Positions 1 through 11,893 of a stretch of DNA of 64,000 bases are shown piece by piece (position 1 is the first letter of the stretch; each line of letters opens with the position of its first letter). Source of the DNA: Poa pratensis (lineage: Eukaryota > Streptophyta > Magnoliopsida > Poales > Poaceae); assembly GCA_947311845.1 (NCBI GenBank), contig CAMZMU010000041.1, positions 118,444,100 through 118,508,099 on the forward strand, in the 5' to 3' direction. A model generated the notes under the pieces. The model saw only the letters and a program-made list of their open reading frames with translations, was not told where the DNA came from and searched no databases. A program made the position numbers and the translations under genes.

Positions 1-530
1 CTCCCGAAGAACGCCTTGTGTTGTGTGAGAAGTGTGCAGGACTGATTTCTATTTATAAGCATCGAGTGGTGCCTGACCGGCTGGCTAAAATACTTCAGGT
101 CGTCGCCGGCCGCTTGACTCTTCGACGAGGCTAAGGAATAGCTGCAGGCTGACCTTGGCTAAAATATCAAGCCGCCTTGCCGCTTTGCTGCTTGACCCTT
201 CGACGCTTCCAAAGTTGCTGCCGCTGGCTCTCCATGTGAGTCAAAGGTCTCTCCTGCACGTGTCATTCAGCCACAGGCTGACTTCCAAGCACCATTCCAT
301 GTAGGACTCCTAGCTTATCTTGTGCTGCCAACAAGACTAGTAAAAGCCACGTTTGCTACCTCATGATTAAGCTTTGTCCGTAGTACACAAGTACTACTAC
401 TCCTTACTAGCTAGTACTCCAACGACACATGCAATTGCACTACTAGTTGACATGCACAAATAAAATAATTAGCAGCCAAAATATTATTTTACCCAAATTA
501 ATTAATAACTCGAAAGTCCTGGGTATTACA
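1..530 (-). mobile_element. 3' LTR (partial) of a non-autonomous LTR element
   Basis: This segment repeats, with about three substitutions, the stretch 2311-3026 (the MITE at 2622-2802 excepted). It ends at 530 with the complement of TGTAATACCCAGG, so on the minus strand this is the start of an LTR. The rest of the LTR lies before the window. A TATA-like motif (minus strand TATAAATA) is at 50-57. The polypurine tract lies just beyond at 531-541, which fixes this copy as the 3' LTR. Confidence 0.85.
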
Positions 531-541
531 TCCTCCCCACC
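531..541 (-). other. Polypurine tract of the element at 1-3026
   Basis: On the minus strand the run GGTGGGGAGGA lies immediately before the LTR start TGTAATACCC. This is the expected position for plus-strand DNA priming in an LTR retrotransposon. Confidence 0.75.
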
Positions 542-780
542 TTATAAGAATTTCGTCCCCGAAATTTCACCCACAAAAACAAACATTTTTTGTCTTTTCT
601 TTTTAAAACTAACAAGCAATATTTTGAAAATCCAAATCAAAAGATTTTTTTTTTTTTTTTGCAATCAAAACCCAAATCTAGCAAACATATCTTAATGTTA
701 GAGCAAACAAACAATCAAAGGTTAGTCGCAACACTTAACTAGCGCTCTACCCATTTATTCCCCGCGTATCCTAACCTTGA

Positions 781-792
781 GCTCTGATACCA
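781..792 (-). other. Primer binding site, initiator-methionine tRNA type
   Basis: The minus strand reads TGGTATCAGAGC, complementary to the 3' end of plant initiator Met-tRNA. It lies 7 bases after the LTR end at 800. It defines 800-3026 as the 5' LTR and the minus strand as the transcribed strand. Confidence 0.85.
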
Positions 793-799
793 CTTTAAC

Positions 800-3026
800 T
801 GTCACGCCCAGAGACCCGGCCCGGTAGAATGACAGCCGCCGCGCGCCTATAGACCACGAAAGACTATACACGCGCAAGGCGTAGAGAAGCAGGATAAACC
901 AGCACAGTGGGTCTCAAAAAACTCATCTAAACATATTTACAAGATTATTACATTTACATGAATAAAAAGGTTCTCTACGCGTCCCACCCCTCTGGTCCAG
1001 CCTACTCCTCGGACAACGTCGGCTTCCGCTGCGAACTCTGATACTGCAACTAAAAACAAAGAAAAGCAAGGGTGAGTACAAACAAGTCGTACTCAGCAAG
1101 CAGGTACTTTACCAGTAACCAAATGATATTGCAAGATTAAATACAGTGCAACGGATAAACTGTATTCAAAGGACATCAACAGAACTAGATTTAAATGGAT
1201 AAATCATTCACCAAGGAAGAAAGATTTACGGACGGCGAATGACGTTGTATCGGTATCACACATGACAGCAAGGTTCCCTACCCGGGACTCACAGGGGTGA
1301 ATATTCACGCTTTTATACTCTTAAGAGGGGTACTCCGACATCAGCAGCCTCGACCAGAACCACACAGGCTCCAGAACGAGCAGAGCCCTTTTGCCCGCTC
1401 AGACACCGGACACCTTGACCTACTCGATGTCGGTCACTCCTACGGATCCATCACCGACACTTTCCATTCAAGGGCCGCCCCTCACGGAGAGCTCAGACTG
1501 TCCCATACCAGAACTGCGACCGGTACAATACGTTTGTCGTCGTGACACCAATACGGATAGGATGACAAAGATATCCATACAGATAGGTGATACAATCACC
1601 GGACTGGAACGGGATCAATAGATATACTCAACAAGATACTCAGACTCCTCATGAGCTCTTGCAGAGTATTATGATTCAATCGAGACCGAGAGAAACTCAT
1701 CTCTCTCCGATACCATAATGATCAAGGAGATCAACGAGAGTAGTGCATGTAGAAGTACAAGCACCTCAACGGAGATAAATCAACACGATAGAAACTAAAG
1801 TAGCAAAGCTACTACCAGCAGGAATCAAGGGATTAGTAAAGATCTACTTGCAAGAATCAAAGGATTAGCAAAGCACTACTTGCAGGAATTAACAGAGAGT
1901 AGAGCATCCACTTGCAAGATCAAGGGGATTAGTAGAGTAACTACTTGCAATAATCAAGGGGTTAGCAAAGGATCTACTTGCCTTGGTTGCAGGAGATTAT
2001 AATCCACATCTGATCAATCACATCCTAAAACTCCAGCAGATCAACCGTGTATAATATGAGGTATATACACGGCTCGGTTCTCCTCTGCACCGAGTCAGCA
2101 TCTCCATATTTCTTCGATGCATGTAAGCATGGCGACATCTCCTTCTCACTTTCTCTCACGCGTACGTTCTCTCTCGCTCTCTGATTTCTCTAGTTGGTGG
2201 TTTGCCTCACGAGCATCTCCCTCCAGCTCGACTCCTCTCTCTTGCCTGACATTTCTTTGAATCGATCGTGTGCTTTGACATGGCAGCAGAAGTCCTCCAT
2301 TTCCTCTCTCCCGAAGAACGCCTTGTGTTGTGTGAGAAGTGTGCAGGACTGATTTCTATTTATAAGCATCGAGTGGTGCCTGACCGGCTGGCTAAAATAC
2401 TTCAGGTCGTCGCCAGCCGCTTGACTCTTCGACGAGGCTAAGGAATAGCTGCAGGCTGACCTTGGCTAAAATATCAAGCCGCCTTGCCGCTTTGCTGCTT
2501 GACCCTTCGACGCTTCCAAAGTTGCTGCCGCTGGCTCTCCATGTGAGTCAAAGGTCTCTCCTGCACGTGTCATTCAGCCACAGGCTGACTTCCAAGCACC
2601 ATTCCACGTAGGTCTCCTAGCGGAAAAAACTGGGGTGGGCACCGGGCTCACGGTGCGCCCCCGCCACGTGCGCCGCGGTGAGCCACCTGCGCCGCGGTGA
2701 GCCGCGCCGCGATGCGGACTCGAGCTTCCCGTGCGATCCCAGCCGTCCAAGACGGGGCGCACCGAGCGTGGGGTGAGCCCGGTGCTCACCCCAGTTTCTT
2801 CCCTCCTAGCTTATCTTGTGCTGCCAACAAGACTAGTAAAAGCCACGTTTGCTACCTCATGATTAAGCTTTGTCCGTAGTACACAAGTACTACTACTCCT
2901 TACTAGCTAGTACTCCAACGACACATGCAATTGCACTACTAGTTGACATGCACAAATAAAATAATTAGCAGCCAAAATATTATTTTACCCAAATTAATTA
3001 ATAACTCGAAAGTCCTGGGTATTACA
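800..3026 (-). mobile_element. 5' LTR of the non-autonomous element
   Basis: On the minus strand the LTR starts TGTAATACCC (3026) and ends GGGCGTGACA (800), giving TG...CA ends and 2227 bp including a nested 181-bp MITE. A TATA-like motif lies at 2357-2364. The overlap with the other copy is more than 99% identical by eye, so the insertion is fairly recent. Reading frames at 1297-1621 are short and unsupported. Confidence 0.85.
2622..2802. mobile_element. MITE with 30-bp TIRs nested in the 5' LTR
   Basis: The terminal 30 bases are inverted repeats with two mismatches; both contain AAACTGGGGTG and CACCGGGCTCAC. The element is flanked by an 8-bp duplication CTCCTAGC (2614-2621 and 2803-2810). 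The sister LTR has one copy of CTCCTAGC and no insert, so the empty site is visible in this window. An 8-bp TSD suits hAT; Mutator (usually 9 bp) is the alternative. There is no coding capacity; frames at 2574-2879 are artefacts. Confidence 0.85.
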
Positions 3027-3306
3027 CATCCTATTTTTTTATGTATTTTGAAGATGATACAAACAAATAGGCTCTAAGTGTAATTTTCATCCAAAGTTTA
3101 GGATCATGAATGATATAACTTATCTTTCATGTGCAAATTAGTATAACAAGTTGAAATTTAGGACCCCATAGTACAAAGACTTACCACAAAGGTGCAAAAC
3201 TAGTCCAAGCAACTATGGAGCTAACATGTGGCACATATCTTTTCACGAAAACAACCCTATAAATTTTCATCTCACAGATGTGACATTAACTAGAGAGCAG
3301 CAATTT

Positions 3307-3668
3307 GACTCACGAGCTCACCTACTCCTGCATGTTTTTGAAATTCAAAACAAATACGAAAATGCTTCACAAAAATCTGAAAAAATAGGGGGCAAACATA
3401 TTATAATGTTTCACATATGTGCAAAGTATCGTGACGAAATAACATTTGTGCTGCTCTGTACGAAAAAAAGTGCTCATTTGTAATAACAACATATCCCAAA
3501 ACTGAGCACTGATTTCTTTTTGTGCAGTGTACTACGGATATCATTTCTGCACGAAACTTTGCACATATGTGGAACATTAGCACATGTTTGCACCCTATTT
3601 TTTCAGATTTTTTAATCATTTTCATATTTTTTTTGAATTTTGAAAACAGGCAGGTGAGCTCCGGAGTC
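3307..3668. repeat. Fold-back hairpin with arms of about 160 bp
   Basis: The left arm (3307-3480) and the complement of the right arm (3490-3668) share GAGCTCACCT, ATCTGAAAAAATAGGG and CACATATGTGCAAAG in the same order, with scattered changes. Apparent peptides on the two strands are therefore similar to each other but are not genes. No clear TSD was found. 3027-3306 shows nothing recognisable. Confidence 0.65.
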
Positions 3669-3879
3669 AAAAAGGGGATTTTCCGCCTTAACTACGCCTT
3701 ACATATGGGTCCCCAAAAATGGTCCTCTCAATTGTCGATCAACTTACTTTATCTGATCAACAGAAAAAACACGAAGCGGCAACGGCGATCAGCTAAGGGC
3801 AGCACGAGCTTGCGCGCGCGCGACAGAACAGTTTCTGTCGATCGTTTTTGGTTTTATCTAGAAACGGAAATAAATGATT

Positions 3880-4360
3880 AGCGCACTATTCCTTTATTGG
3901 ACATGCACGTACGTACATGGTCTATTCTCTTTTCCTCCGTGCACACTATTCCTTTTTTTGACATGCACGTACGTACGCGTAACATGTTAGCCTGGTCTAT
4001 TCCCTTTCCTCTGTGCGCGGATGCTCGCAACAAAAATTTCACCAAGCAGTAGAAAACTATTCCCTTTTTATCGTGAGCATGTAGGTTTGACGCCAAAATC
4101 GTTTCCCACGTATTCAACAGAGCAAAACTATTCCCTTTTGACGCCAAAATGATTAGATTTTGTATTTGCAAAAAAAAAAACTGTCGGTCAAAATTAATTT
4201 CATTTTTGGGCTAGTGATATTTTAGGGTAAAATAAATGGGTGGGAGATGAAAAATCCCACTTCCAACTAGTGTAAAAAATTTGAACAAAAATGAACTACC
4301 ACTTCCTACTAGTATAAAAAATTGAACAAAAAGAACATCTATCACTTCCTACTTCGACTA
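3880..4360. repeat. Field of CTATTCCC(TTTT) motifs, forward orientation
   Basis: CTATTCC or CTATTCCC-type motifs recur at about 3887, 3923, 3947, 3999, 4069 and 4129, some followed by GACATGCACGTACGTACG. The complement AAAAGGGAATAG recurs only from about 8600 to 11050. Motif fields in opposite orientation at two ends are typical of DNA-transposon subterminal regions, but terminal repeats and TSD were not found. Confidence 0.45.
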
Positions 4361-4775
4361 ATACGGCGTGGGCTACGTCGCCGACGCCACACCATGGGCC
4401 GCCCGTGCACGGTCCGATTTCTCGGTCGCCATCCCCTCCGGGACGGCCCTTACCACATATGTCGGTATCATCGGCTCGACTGAGGAGGACGTTGCATATA
4501 GGTGCAGCGACGACGAGATGCTCTCCTCCTCGACAACGCTGAGGCGGCGGTGATCGACGATGTGATCTACACGCGGACTCACCCACTAGGACCATCCTGA
4601 TCCCGGATGTTGACGACGATGCCGGGTCAATCCTGCCGGTTCTCGACTACGAGTCGGAAGGATCGGTCGACACGGCCTCCGATGGCTCGGCGACTCCCGC
4701 CACCATCTACATGGTGGGCGAGGCGACTTCCGCCGCCGATGCCGAGGTGCGGAAACTGTGCATCTTGGCACAGAA
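4361..4775 (+). pseudogene. GC-rich gene-like fragment, unidentified
   Basis: An island of GC-rich, codon-like sequence in A/T-rich surroundings. One frame reads about 60 residues (4368-4553) before a stop, and another continues with an acidic Asp/Ser/Ala-rich stretch to about 4770. I recognise no domain. It may be a fragment captured by the putative element around it. The following 4776-5470 is A/T rich, with short repeats such as GGATATACCAAGGGAACATC at about 4989 and 5082. Confidence 0.3.
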
Positions 4776-5519
4776 TCAATTCCCTATTTCACTAAGATTG
4801 AAAGGAAACAAAAAAATTCAATTTCCATCGAAAATCTTAACACATGCAAAGAAGGAAACATATAAGTAGACATTAGATATTTCAAATAAGCAAAATGGAA
4901 TAGTTTGTATGTGTTAAGATTCCCTTTTGACGCAAAATGATAGAAAACGAACTACTTTTAAAAATTGAAAGTTACAACGAAGAAAAAGGATATACCAAGG
5001 GAACATCATTCCGTGTCATTCACTATAGCTGTTGGGATGAATCAATATGTTTCACATTATATGTAAAAAAATCTTCTTAAAAGGATATACCAAGGGAACA
5101 TCATTCCGACATTCAAGAAAGGTAACGGCGAAGAAAAAGCAAATGAAATTTCTGAAAAACTTGCAACGACATCAACTCAGCAAAAAGATAGTAAAAAGTA
5201 CTTCAGTTCTCAGACAAATGAAACTCCAATAGTTACAGAGTTGTACGTACAAAATAAACAACGGATAATTAGGTTTGCATAATTAAAAAAAGAAAACAAG
5301 AATAGTCCGAGCTTCATGTTACAAAATTCTTGTAGATTTCTCTTGACCTGAAAATCAAAATAAAAAAGAAGCTAAAATGAATAACTCAGTACATTAAGAT
5401 TACGAGATCAATATAAAAAATAAATAGATAATAGAGATAAAAATGAAGGCTATACTTCTCTTATATTGAGCCTTGAGTTAAGAGTACTCTTCATTTTCTC
5501 TCTTGTTTTTCAGCAGACA

Positions 5520-7700
5520 ACTTTCCGCGCCAAACCACTCCACACTTGGAGGTGTTGTTACCAATCTCATATCCTAAAAGTTACCAATCACATAACTAAA
5601 AAGTTATCAGCGTTGGGATGCTTAAAAAAACATTATTACCGGCACCCTGAACTAAAAGTTACCAATGACAAACAAGTACTATAACTTGTTACCAGACGCG
5701 TATGCATAAAGTTATCAAACATGCAATACACATCAATACATCATTTATTACCGATGTTGTACCATGCAAGTTACCTCGGGTATGGTTTACTCTAGCAAAA
5801 TGGCCAAAGCTATATCAAACAAGTTACCAACATGATATCCCCTCGTACTAGTTATCAGTCGCATGTCGAGTAGGTTGTCGGGTTCGGACACTTGGATGTT
5901 TTGTTACCAATCCCATAGGATAAAAGTTACCAATGCCAAACAAATACTCCCCACGCATAAAACATAAAAGTTATCAACCATGCGATACACATGATTTGTT
6001 ACCGATGTTGTATCGTACAAGTTACCGAGGGTGTCGAGGGTGTGGTTTACTTGGAGTTATTGTTACCAACCCCATAGGCTAAATGTTACCAATCACAAAG
6101 CAAACAAGTTAGCAGGCTCGCACACTTGTATGTATTGTTACCAACCCCATAGGCTAAAAGTTACCAATTGCATAGCAAGCAAGTTATTAGGGTGGGATGC
6201 TTAAAAAAATCATTATTACCACCACGCTGTACTAAAAGTTACCAAAGACAAAACAAGTAGTAATGATTATTACCAGACGCGTATGCATAAAGTTATCAAC
6301 CATGCGATACACATGATTTGTTACCAATGTTGTACCATACAAGTTACCGAGGGTGTGGTTTACTTAAGCAAAACAAGTTACCATCCCCTCGTACTAGATA
6401 TCAGTCGCATGCCGGCGTAGGGTGTCGAGGTTCAGACAGTTGGAGATATTGTTACCAACCCCATAGGCTAAAAGTTACCGACCATGCGATGTACATGATT
6501 TATTACCCATGTTGAACCATACAAGTTACTAATGGTGTGGTTTACTTATGGTAAAATGACCAAAGCTATATAAAATAAGTTACCATCCCCCTCATACTAG
6601 ATATCAGTCGCATGCCGTGGTAGGGTGTCGAGGTTCAGAGACTTGGAGGTATTGTTACCAACCCCACAGGTTAAAAATTACTAATCGCATAGCAGGCAAG
6701 TTATCAGGGTGGGATGCTAAAAAAAGCATTATTACCAGCACGCTGGACTAAAAGTTACCAATGACAAAACAAGTAGTACAGATTGTTACCAGACGCGTAT
6801 GCGTAAAGTTATCAACCATGCGAAACACATGATTTGTTACCGCTGTTGTACCATACAAGTTATCGAGGGTGTGGTTTACTTTAGGCAAAAAAGACCAAAA
6901 AGCTATAGTAAACAAGTTACCGTCCCCTCGTACTAGATATCAGTCGCATGTCGGGTAGGTTGTCGGGGTTCGGACACTTGTAGGTATTGTTACCAACCCT
7001 ATAGACTAAAAGTTACCAATCGCATAGCAAGCAAGTTATCAGGGTGAGATGTTTTAAAAAACCATTATTACCAGCACGCTGGACTAAAAGTTACCGATGA
7101 GAAAACAAGTAGTACAAATTGTTACTAGACGCATATGCGTAAAGTTACCAACCATGCGATGCACATGATTTTTTACCAATGTTGTACCATACAAGTTACC
7201 TATGGTGTCGAAGGTGTGGTTTACTTAGAGGTATTGTTATCAACCCTATAGGCTAAAAGTCACCAATCGCATAGCAAACAAGTTATCAGGTTCGGACACT
7301 TGGATGTATTGTTACCAACCCCATAGGCTAAAAGTTATCAACCATGCGATACACATGATTTGTTACCGATGTTGTACCATACAAGTTACCGAGGGTGTAG
7401 AGGGTGTGATTTATTTGAAAATATTGTTACCAACCCCATAGGCTAAAGGTTACCAATCGCATAGCAAGTAAGTTATCAGGGTGGGATGCATAAAAAATAT
7501 TACCAAGACACTATCATACAAGTTCTCAACAAGACATCAATAAGAAAGTGATCAAACACATAGCAAACAAGTTATCGGGTGGGCAATACTAAAAAATTAT
7601 CACCGGGACACTTTCATACAAGTTATAGATGAGAAGACCTAGAGGAAGATTATCAAGTATCTAATAGAAAAGTTACCATGCTTAAACTAGTAAAAAGATA
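5520..7700 (+). repeat. Degenerate array of GTTACC/GTTATC motifs
   Basis: More than 40 copies of GTTACC or GTTATC occur, nearly all on this strand, spaced roughly 20-50 bp. They sit in recurring contexts such as CCCATAGGCTAAAAGTTACC, CAAGTTATCAGGGTGGGATG and ACCATGCGATACACATGATT. The contexts recur in the same order, forming a higher-order repeat of roughly 300 bp that decays after about 7500. No reading frame spans it. Confidence 0.8.
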
Positions 7701-8265
7701 TTACAAGTATCTAGCTAATGGGTTAGCAAGGTAGAATCTTGAGGAAGATTATCACATGCATGTCAAGTTCCAATGACCGGATAAAAAATATAACATGCTA
7801 TGAAAACAAATGTTATTACAAACAATACAGCCCCCTAAAAAAGGATAAAAGGAACTTAAAGATATCTATCTCATTATCTTATCATCTGATAATATCTACC
7901 AAAAAAAGAGAAAGACCAAAATTTTGGGTGACCATGTAAAGAACAAGTAGTATTATGAGATCACATTAGCAACCATAGTATGCGAATCGCATATCAAAAT
8001 CTAGTATATTATTAGATCACATACCAGAATCTAGTAAATTATCAGATCTACCAAGAGCCTGTTGTTGATTCTGCATCCATTTAATACCAGAGCATATACA
8101 TATAATGGTATCAGCTCCTTAAACCAGCAAAAGTATGTTTGAGCCTATCTAGCATGGATGTCCTTGCTGCGTAGAGACAGACTGTGGCCTCAAATGAACT
8201 GTTTCTTTGTAGTACTACATTAGAGGATAGCCAGTACTACCAGAGCAAATAGAAAAGTGAATAGA
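7701..8265. other. A/T-rich stretch without recognised features
   Basis: The end of the GTTACC array fades into A/T-rich DNA with a few more GTTAGC or GTTATC-like words. A 66-residue frame at 7739-7939 has no support as a gene. Confidence 0.4.
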
Positions 8266-11160
8266 GTATGAAGCCGAGATGCAGATCGAGGCGCGGAAGG
8301 TACAATTCCGACCCGGGAAGAAACTACGACACGGCGGCGGAAGCCATGGCCGGCGACCGCTCGGAGATAGAAAGCAAGGCGAAAAGGGGACTAACCCGGG
8401 ATTCTAGACATGAGATGGGACGGACGAGGATGCGTAGATGCGGATCGACAAATGGAGACTCCGGTTCACCGCAGTTCGAATCCGGCCGGGGAGAACCTAG
8501 AGGACGGCGACGGACGCCATGGCCACAGGTCGCCGAGAAGAAAAGGGAAGAGCTCGCAGCGACCCCGGCTCTATTTCGAATTAATTTGAATCGCGAAAAA
8601 GGGAATAGAAGGAGTCGAGGATAGCCAGAAAAGGAAAGCGGTACCCGAACCAAAAACGAAAAAGGGAATAACGCAGAATGTTGTCTATTTGTGGTGACGA
8701 TTACACTAACAAAAATTCTGATGAAGACTCCAACGCAACGAAAAATATATAAATGAACTGACGACCTGGAACTCTACAATTCTCTGAAACCAAAACGGCC
8801 ACGCCGCCGCAGATAACATTCACCTAGCGTTTGGGTTTATGAACAATCCAACTAATCAAAAACCCCACGCTAAAAAATCCTAAAACTTCATTACAGCATG
8901 TAATTACCGAATCACCAACAAATCGTTCAAAAAAGGATGTGAAAGCACTCACCAGACCAACTAGATCTCTTGAATCAAACCACCGGTAGATGGTCGCCGG
9001 TGAGTAGCTTCAGATCTGGGATACTAAACCACTAGAACAGGGGAATACGCACGAGAAAGGCAAACCAGATGGGTGAGGGACACCACGACGGACATCGATT
9101 TGCAGAAGATCAAACACGCCGGAGCGACGGTGAGCCATGGGCGGCGCTAAGTCCGGAGAAGAGAAAAAGGGAAAGAGGAAACCTGCAGGCTATAGCACAG
9201 TTCATTTCCATGTCCTTCATCGGCTTGTCGCCACCGCTCTTGCGACCCACTCAAAGCTCGTTTCTTTGTCCATAATGGCGCTAAACCTCACCGACGTCCA
9301 CTCCTGACTCGCTCAATCATCTCTGTGTCTATCATCACCATAAACCTCACCAACGTCCCCTCCAAACTCAGTTTACCCTAGGAAGTCGTTGCTTCCTTGG
9401 ACAACAACATTGTAATGCTATGAAACGAAGCACATGCAGTAATGTTAGAACATTGGCAAATAGAAGATAGCCATGAAATTATTTGAAATGGATACCTAAA
9501 CGAATTTAGCAAAGAAGCACCAAAAACATCACCTTTTACATCATCACCGCTATCACCAAAGGGGCCCAGATTTTTATCGACAACTGACCATTTATGTCGG
9601 TGAAATGACTGCGGTCAGCCCCAAATGCCATGGAATAATCCAAATAGGCACGGCAGCAATCACCATGTAGAAGAAGACCCCTCTGTTCCTTGAAGCCATT
9701 TGCAGGACTAGTTAAATAAACAGAAGTAAGAACAAAAAAATATAGATCAATAATTTTACATGAATCTCAAGTATATGACTTCATTTTCACACAGAGAGTA
9801 TTTGCATAATATGTGGACATGAATTTTCTGATAAACACTATCAGCACCCACTACTTCCTAAAATTGGTGAGACATAATGCAGCTTCAAGTTTCTCCAAAC
9901 ATTTACTCAATTCCATAAGCCTAGAAGAAAATTCCATCTACTGCTCGTAATACAACAGCCTATCAGTAATCAGCCATCACCAGGTTTAAAGCATGAAGTA
10001 TAAAATCAGACATCATGTGTCATACAGACAAGGTCCAGCCAGCTCTCCTTGAAATTGGCAAGGGCGTGCGTTTTAGTCTATCTCACTATGAAGCATATTT
10101 TTTTGTGAATGATTTCATATTGCATATTAGACAAAAAAAGAGAAAGACAGGAGAAGAAGGAAGCAGATTACAGGAGGTGTACGCATAGGTACATCAAATT
10201 GCAGCGCAAATGCCTCCTCCGTGAAGCAGTCTCGCGATTCTCTTTCTCTCCCCATTGTTCCTGACTATAACTGAACGGAAGGTTTGGGAAAGGATGGGAG
10301 GGGAGAGGGAGCGGTACTGAAAGACTGAAAGCAGGGTGGAGTCGCGGACGGTGCTGTCCGTTGAAGCACGTCGGCCACCAGCAACTCTGGTCGTCGCCCC
10401 AACTCCTCCGCAAGTCGGCGCCAAGAGGGAAACCATCGACTGAATATTTGGAACTATATGTAACCGCTGCTGCCTCAGAAACAAACCGGCCAGATGCCAG
10501 GAACATGAATCCCAATACAAGATAACTACCCGGCGTCCTCCAAGAGCGGTCGGCGGCAGGCGGAATTAAACTACAACACAGCAAAACACTAGGATCAGGG
10601 GATGAACTACACATACCCAGGAAAAGGGAATAGAGATTCCACATCTCCATGACACGAAAGTTAACCCTAACCATAAAATTGAACGAGACTCACCGCGGTA
10701 GAGAAGACGATTACCCACATACGAATGCCGCCGGCGGTGGGTAAAATTCCGGATCTGAGACTACAGAATAAAAGGGAGCAAGTTAAACCAAAAAGAAAAA
10801 ACTCTTCCGTCTGTGGATTGAACGCCACCAGCAACTCTGCAGCTCGCCCCCTTAAACTCACCAGAAAAGATGGCGGATGGCGGCGGAGATGGCGGACGGC
10901 GCTGGCTCGGAAGACAGAAAGGGAAAGAGGAACAGCCGACGGAACGAGAAGGAACAGCGAAGCGTTATTCACATTTTTTTGAAATAGAAAAAAGGGAATA
11001 GATGAGGAGGGGTTGTGCCAAAAAAGGAAAGCGGTAAGTAGACGGAAAAGGGAAAGGGAACAGAGTCGCGCGTCGCGCGAGTCGCGTCGGACGCGACGAA
11101 AGAAAGCGAGCGAGCGCTCGCGCGCTCAACAGATAGCCGTTTCGATCAGCTAACGGCATG
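8266..11160. repeat. GC-rich blocks with AAAAGGGAATAG motifs
   Basis: AAAAGGGAATAG or AAAGGGAAAGAGG occurs near 8597, 8662, 9170, 10625, 10917, 10989 and 11046, the complement of the motif field at 3.9-4.9 kb. Segments at 8590-8650 and 10985-11040 are diverged copies of each other, as are 9117-9180 and 10880-10935. GC-rich portions on the minus strand resemble 5' exons and introns (for example GTGAGTCTCG after ACCGCG near 10690), but I identify no protein. The 168-residue frame at 10168-10674 is unsupported. Best reading: the right half of an unclassified DNA element. Confidence 0.4.
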
Positions 11161-11214
11161 AGCCGTCATGAAAGAAGAGCCCAGCACATGGATCCTGAAT
11201 TCTAGAAAAAACTA

Positions 11215-11337
11215 CTCCCTCCGTCTCAAAATAAGTGTTTTAAAGTTGTTTAAAAGTGAATGTATCTATACTTGTTTCATGTCTAGATACATCCACTTTT
11301 TAATAAATCTAATATAGTTATTTTGGAACGGAAGGAG
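11215..11337. mobile_element. Stowaway MITE (Tc1/mariner)
   Basis: A 123-bp element starts CTCCCTCCGTCTCAAAATAA and ends with the imperfect complement (TTATTTTGGAACGGAAGGAG). It is flanked by TA on both sides (11213-11214 and 11338-11339). The interior is A/T rich and can fold back. Such MITEs are mobilised by mariner-like transposases; a related full mariner element lies at 30771-42496. Confidence 0.93.
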
Positions 11338-11339
11338 TA

Positions 11340-11638
11340 TATGCAAATGTCAATGCAGCCCTATGTGCAGGAGGGACAGCTCATGCCAAATACAATTTCC
11401 TTCAATCTCATGCAGCTTGGTCTTATGTTACTTGTTGATTTAATTAATAGAAGAAATGTTTAGCTTTGCGAGCACAAAATCTGGGGTTTGGTGGATCAAT
11501 CCTACCGGCACAGGCTAGCATTGGAATCAATCAAGAAACTTTTCTAATACCGCCCTAGTGTCTCACAGAGTAATAATCTTTTTTAAGCAGTTCAAAGGAA
11601 ATAAAAGGAAGGGATATGGTATAGAAAGAAAGGAGGGG
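11340..11638. other. Spacer without recognised features
   Basis: About 300 bp between the Stowaway and Harbinger-like elements. Neither a gene nor a repeat structure was recognised. Confidence 0.4.
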
Positions 11639-11893
11639 TAAGAGCATGTCTAGTAGTACCCTCAAACCCTCAAACCCTTCTAGCGTTTTAAGGGTCGAGA
11701 ATTGGCCTTTTTTTGCACTTTTAAGGGTTGAAAAATAGGGGCAAAGACTAGAACCCTCAAATTCAACCTTTAAAAATTTCATCACATTTCATCATTTGAC
11801 ATATCACAAATTTCATCACATTAGACATAAAACAATAATCATTCTAGTTATTATTACAACACCGAATAGTACTTTCAAGCACATAATAATAAT

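Larger units (their letters stand above)
531..799 (-). mobile_element. Very short internal domain of the LTR element
   Basis: Only 269 bp separate the two LTRs. They contain the polypurine tract at one end, the primer site at the other, an A/T-rich stretch and no coding capacity. The element therefore depends on proteins made by another retrotransposon. The short reading frame at 447-695 crosses the LTR border and is not a gene. Confidence 0.8.

Noticed and set aside
3522..3881. A 119-residue protein
   Set aside because: It lies on one arm of a hairpin and similar peptides appear on the other arm, so it reflects the inverted repeat.
5520..7700. CRISPR-like array
   Set aside because: Motifs are only 6-8 bp, spacing is irregular, spacers are themselves repeated, and the DNA is eukaryotic.
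10168..10674. A 168-residue minus-strand protein
   Set aside because: Composition resembles UTR or intron DNA, another frame overlaps it, and no motif is visible.
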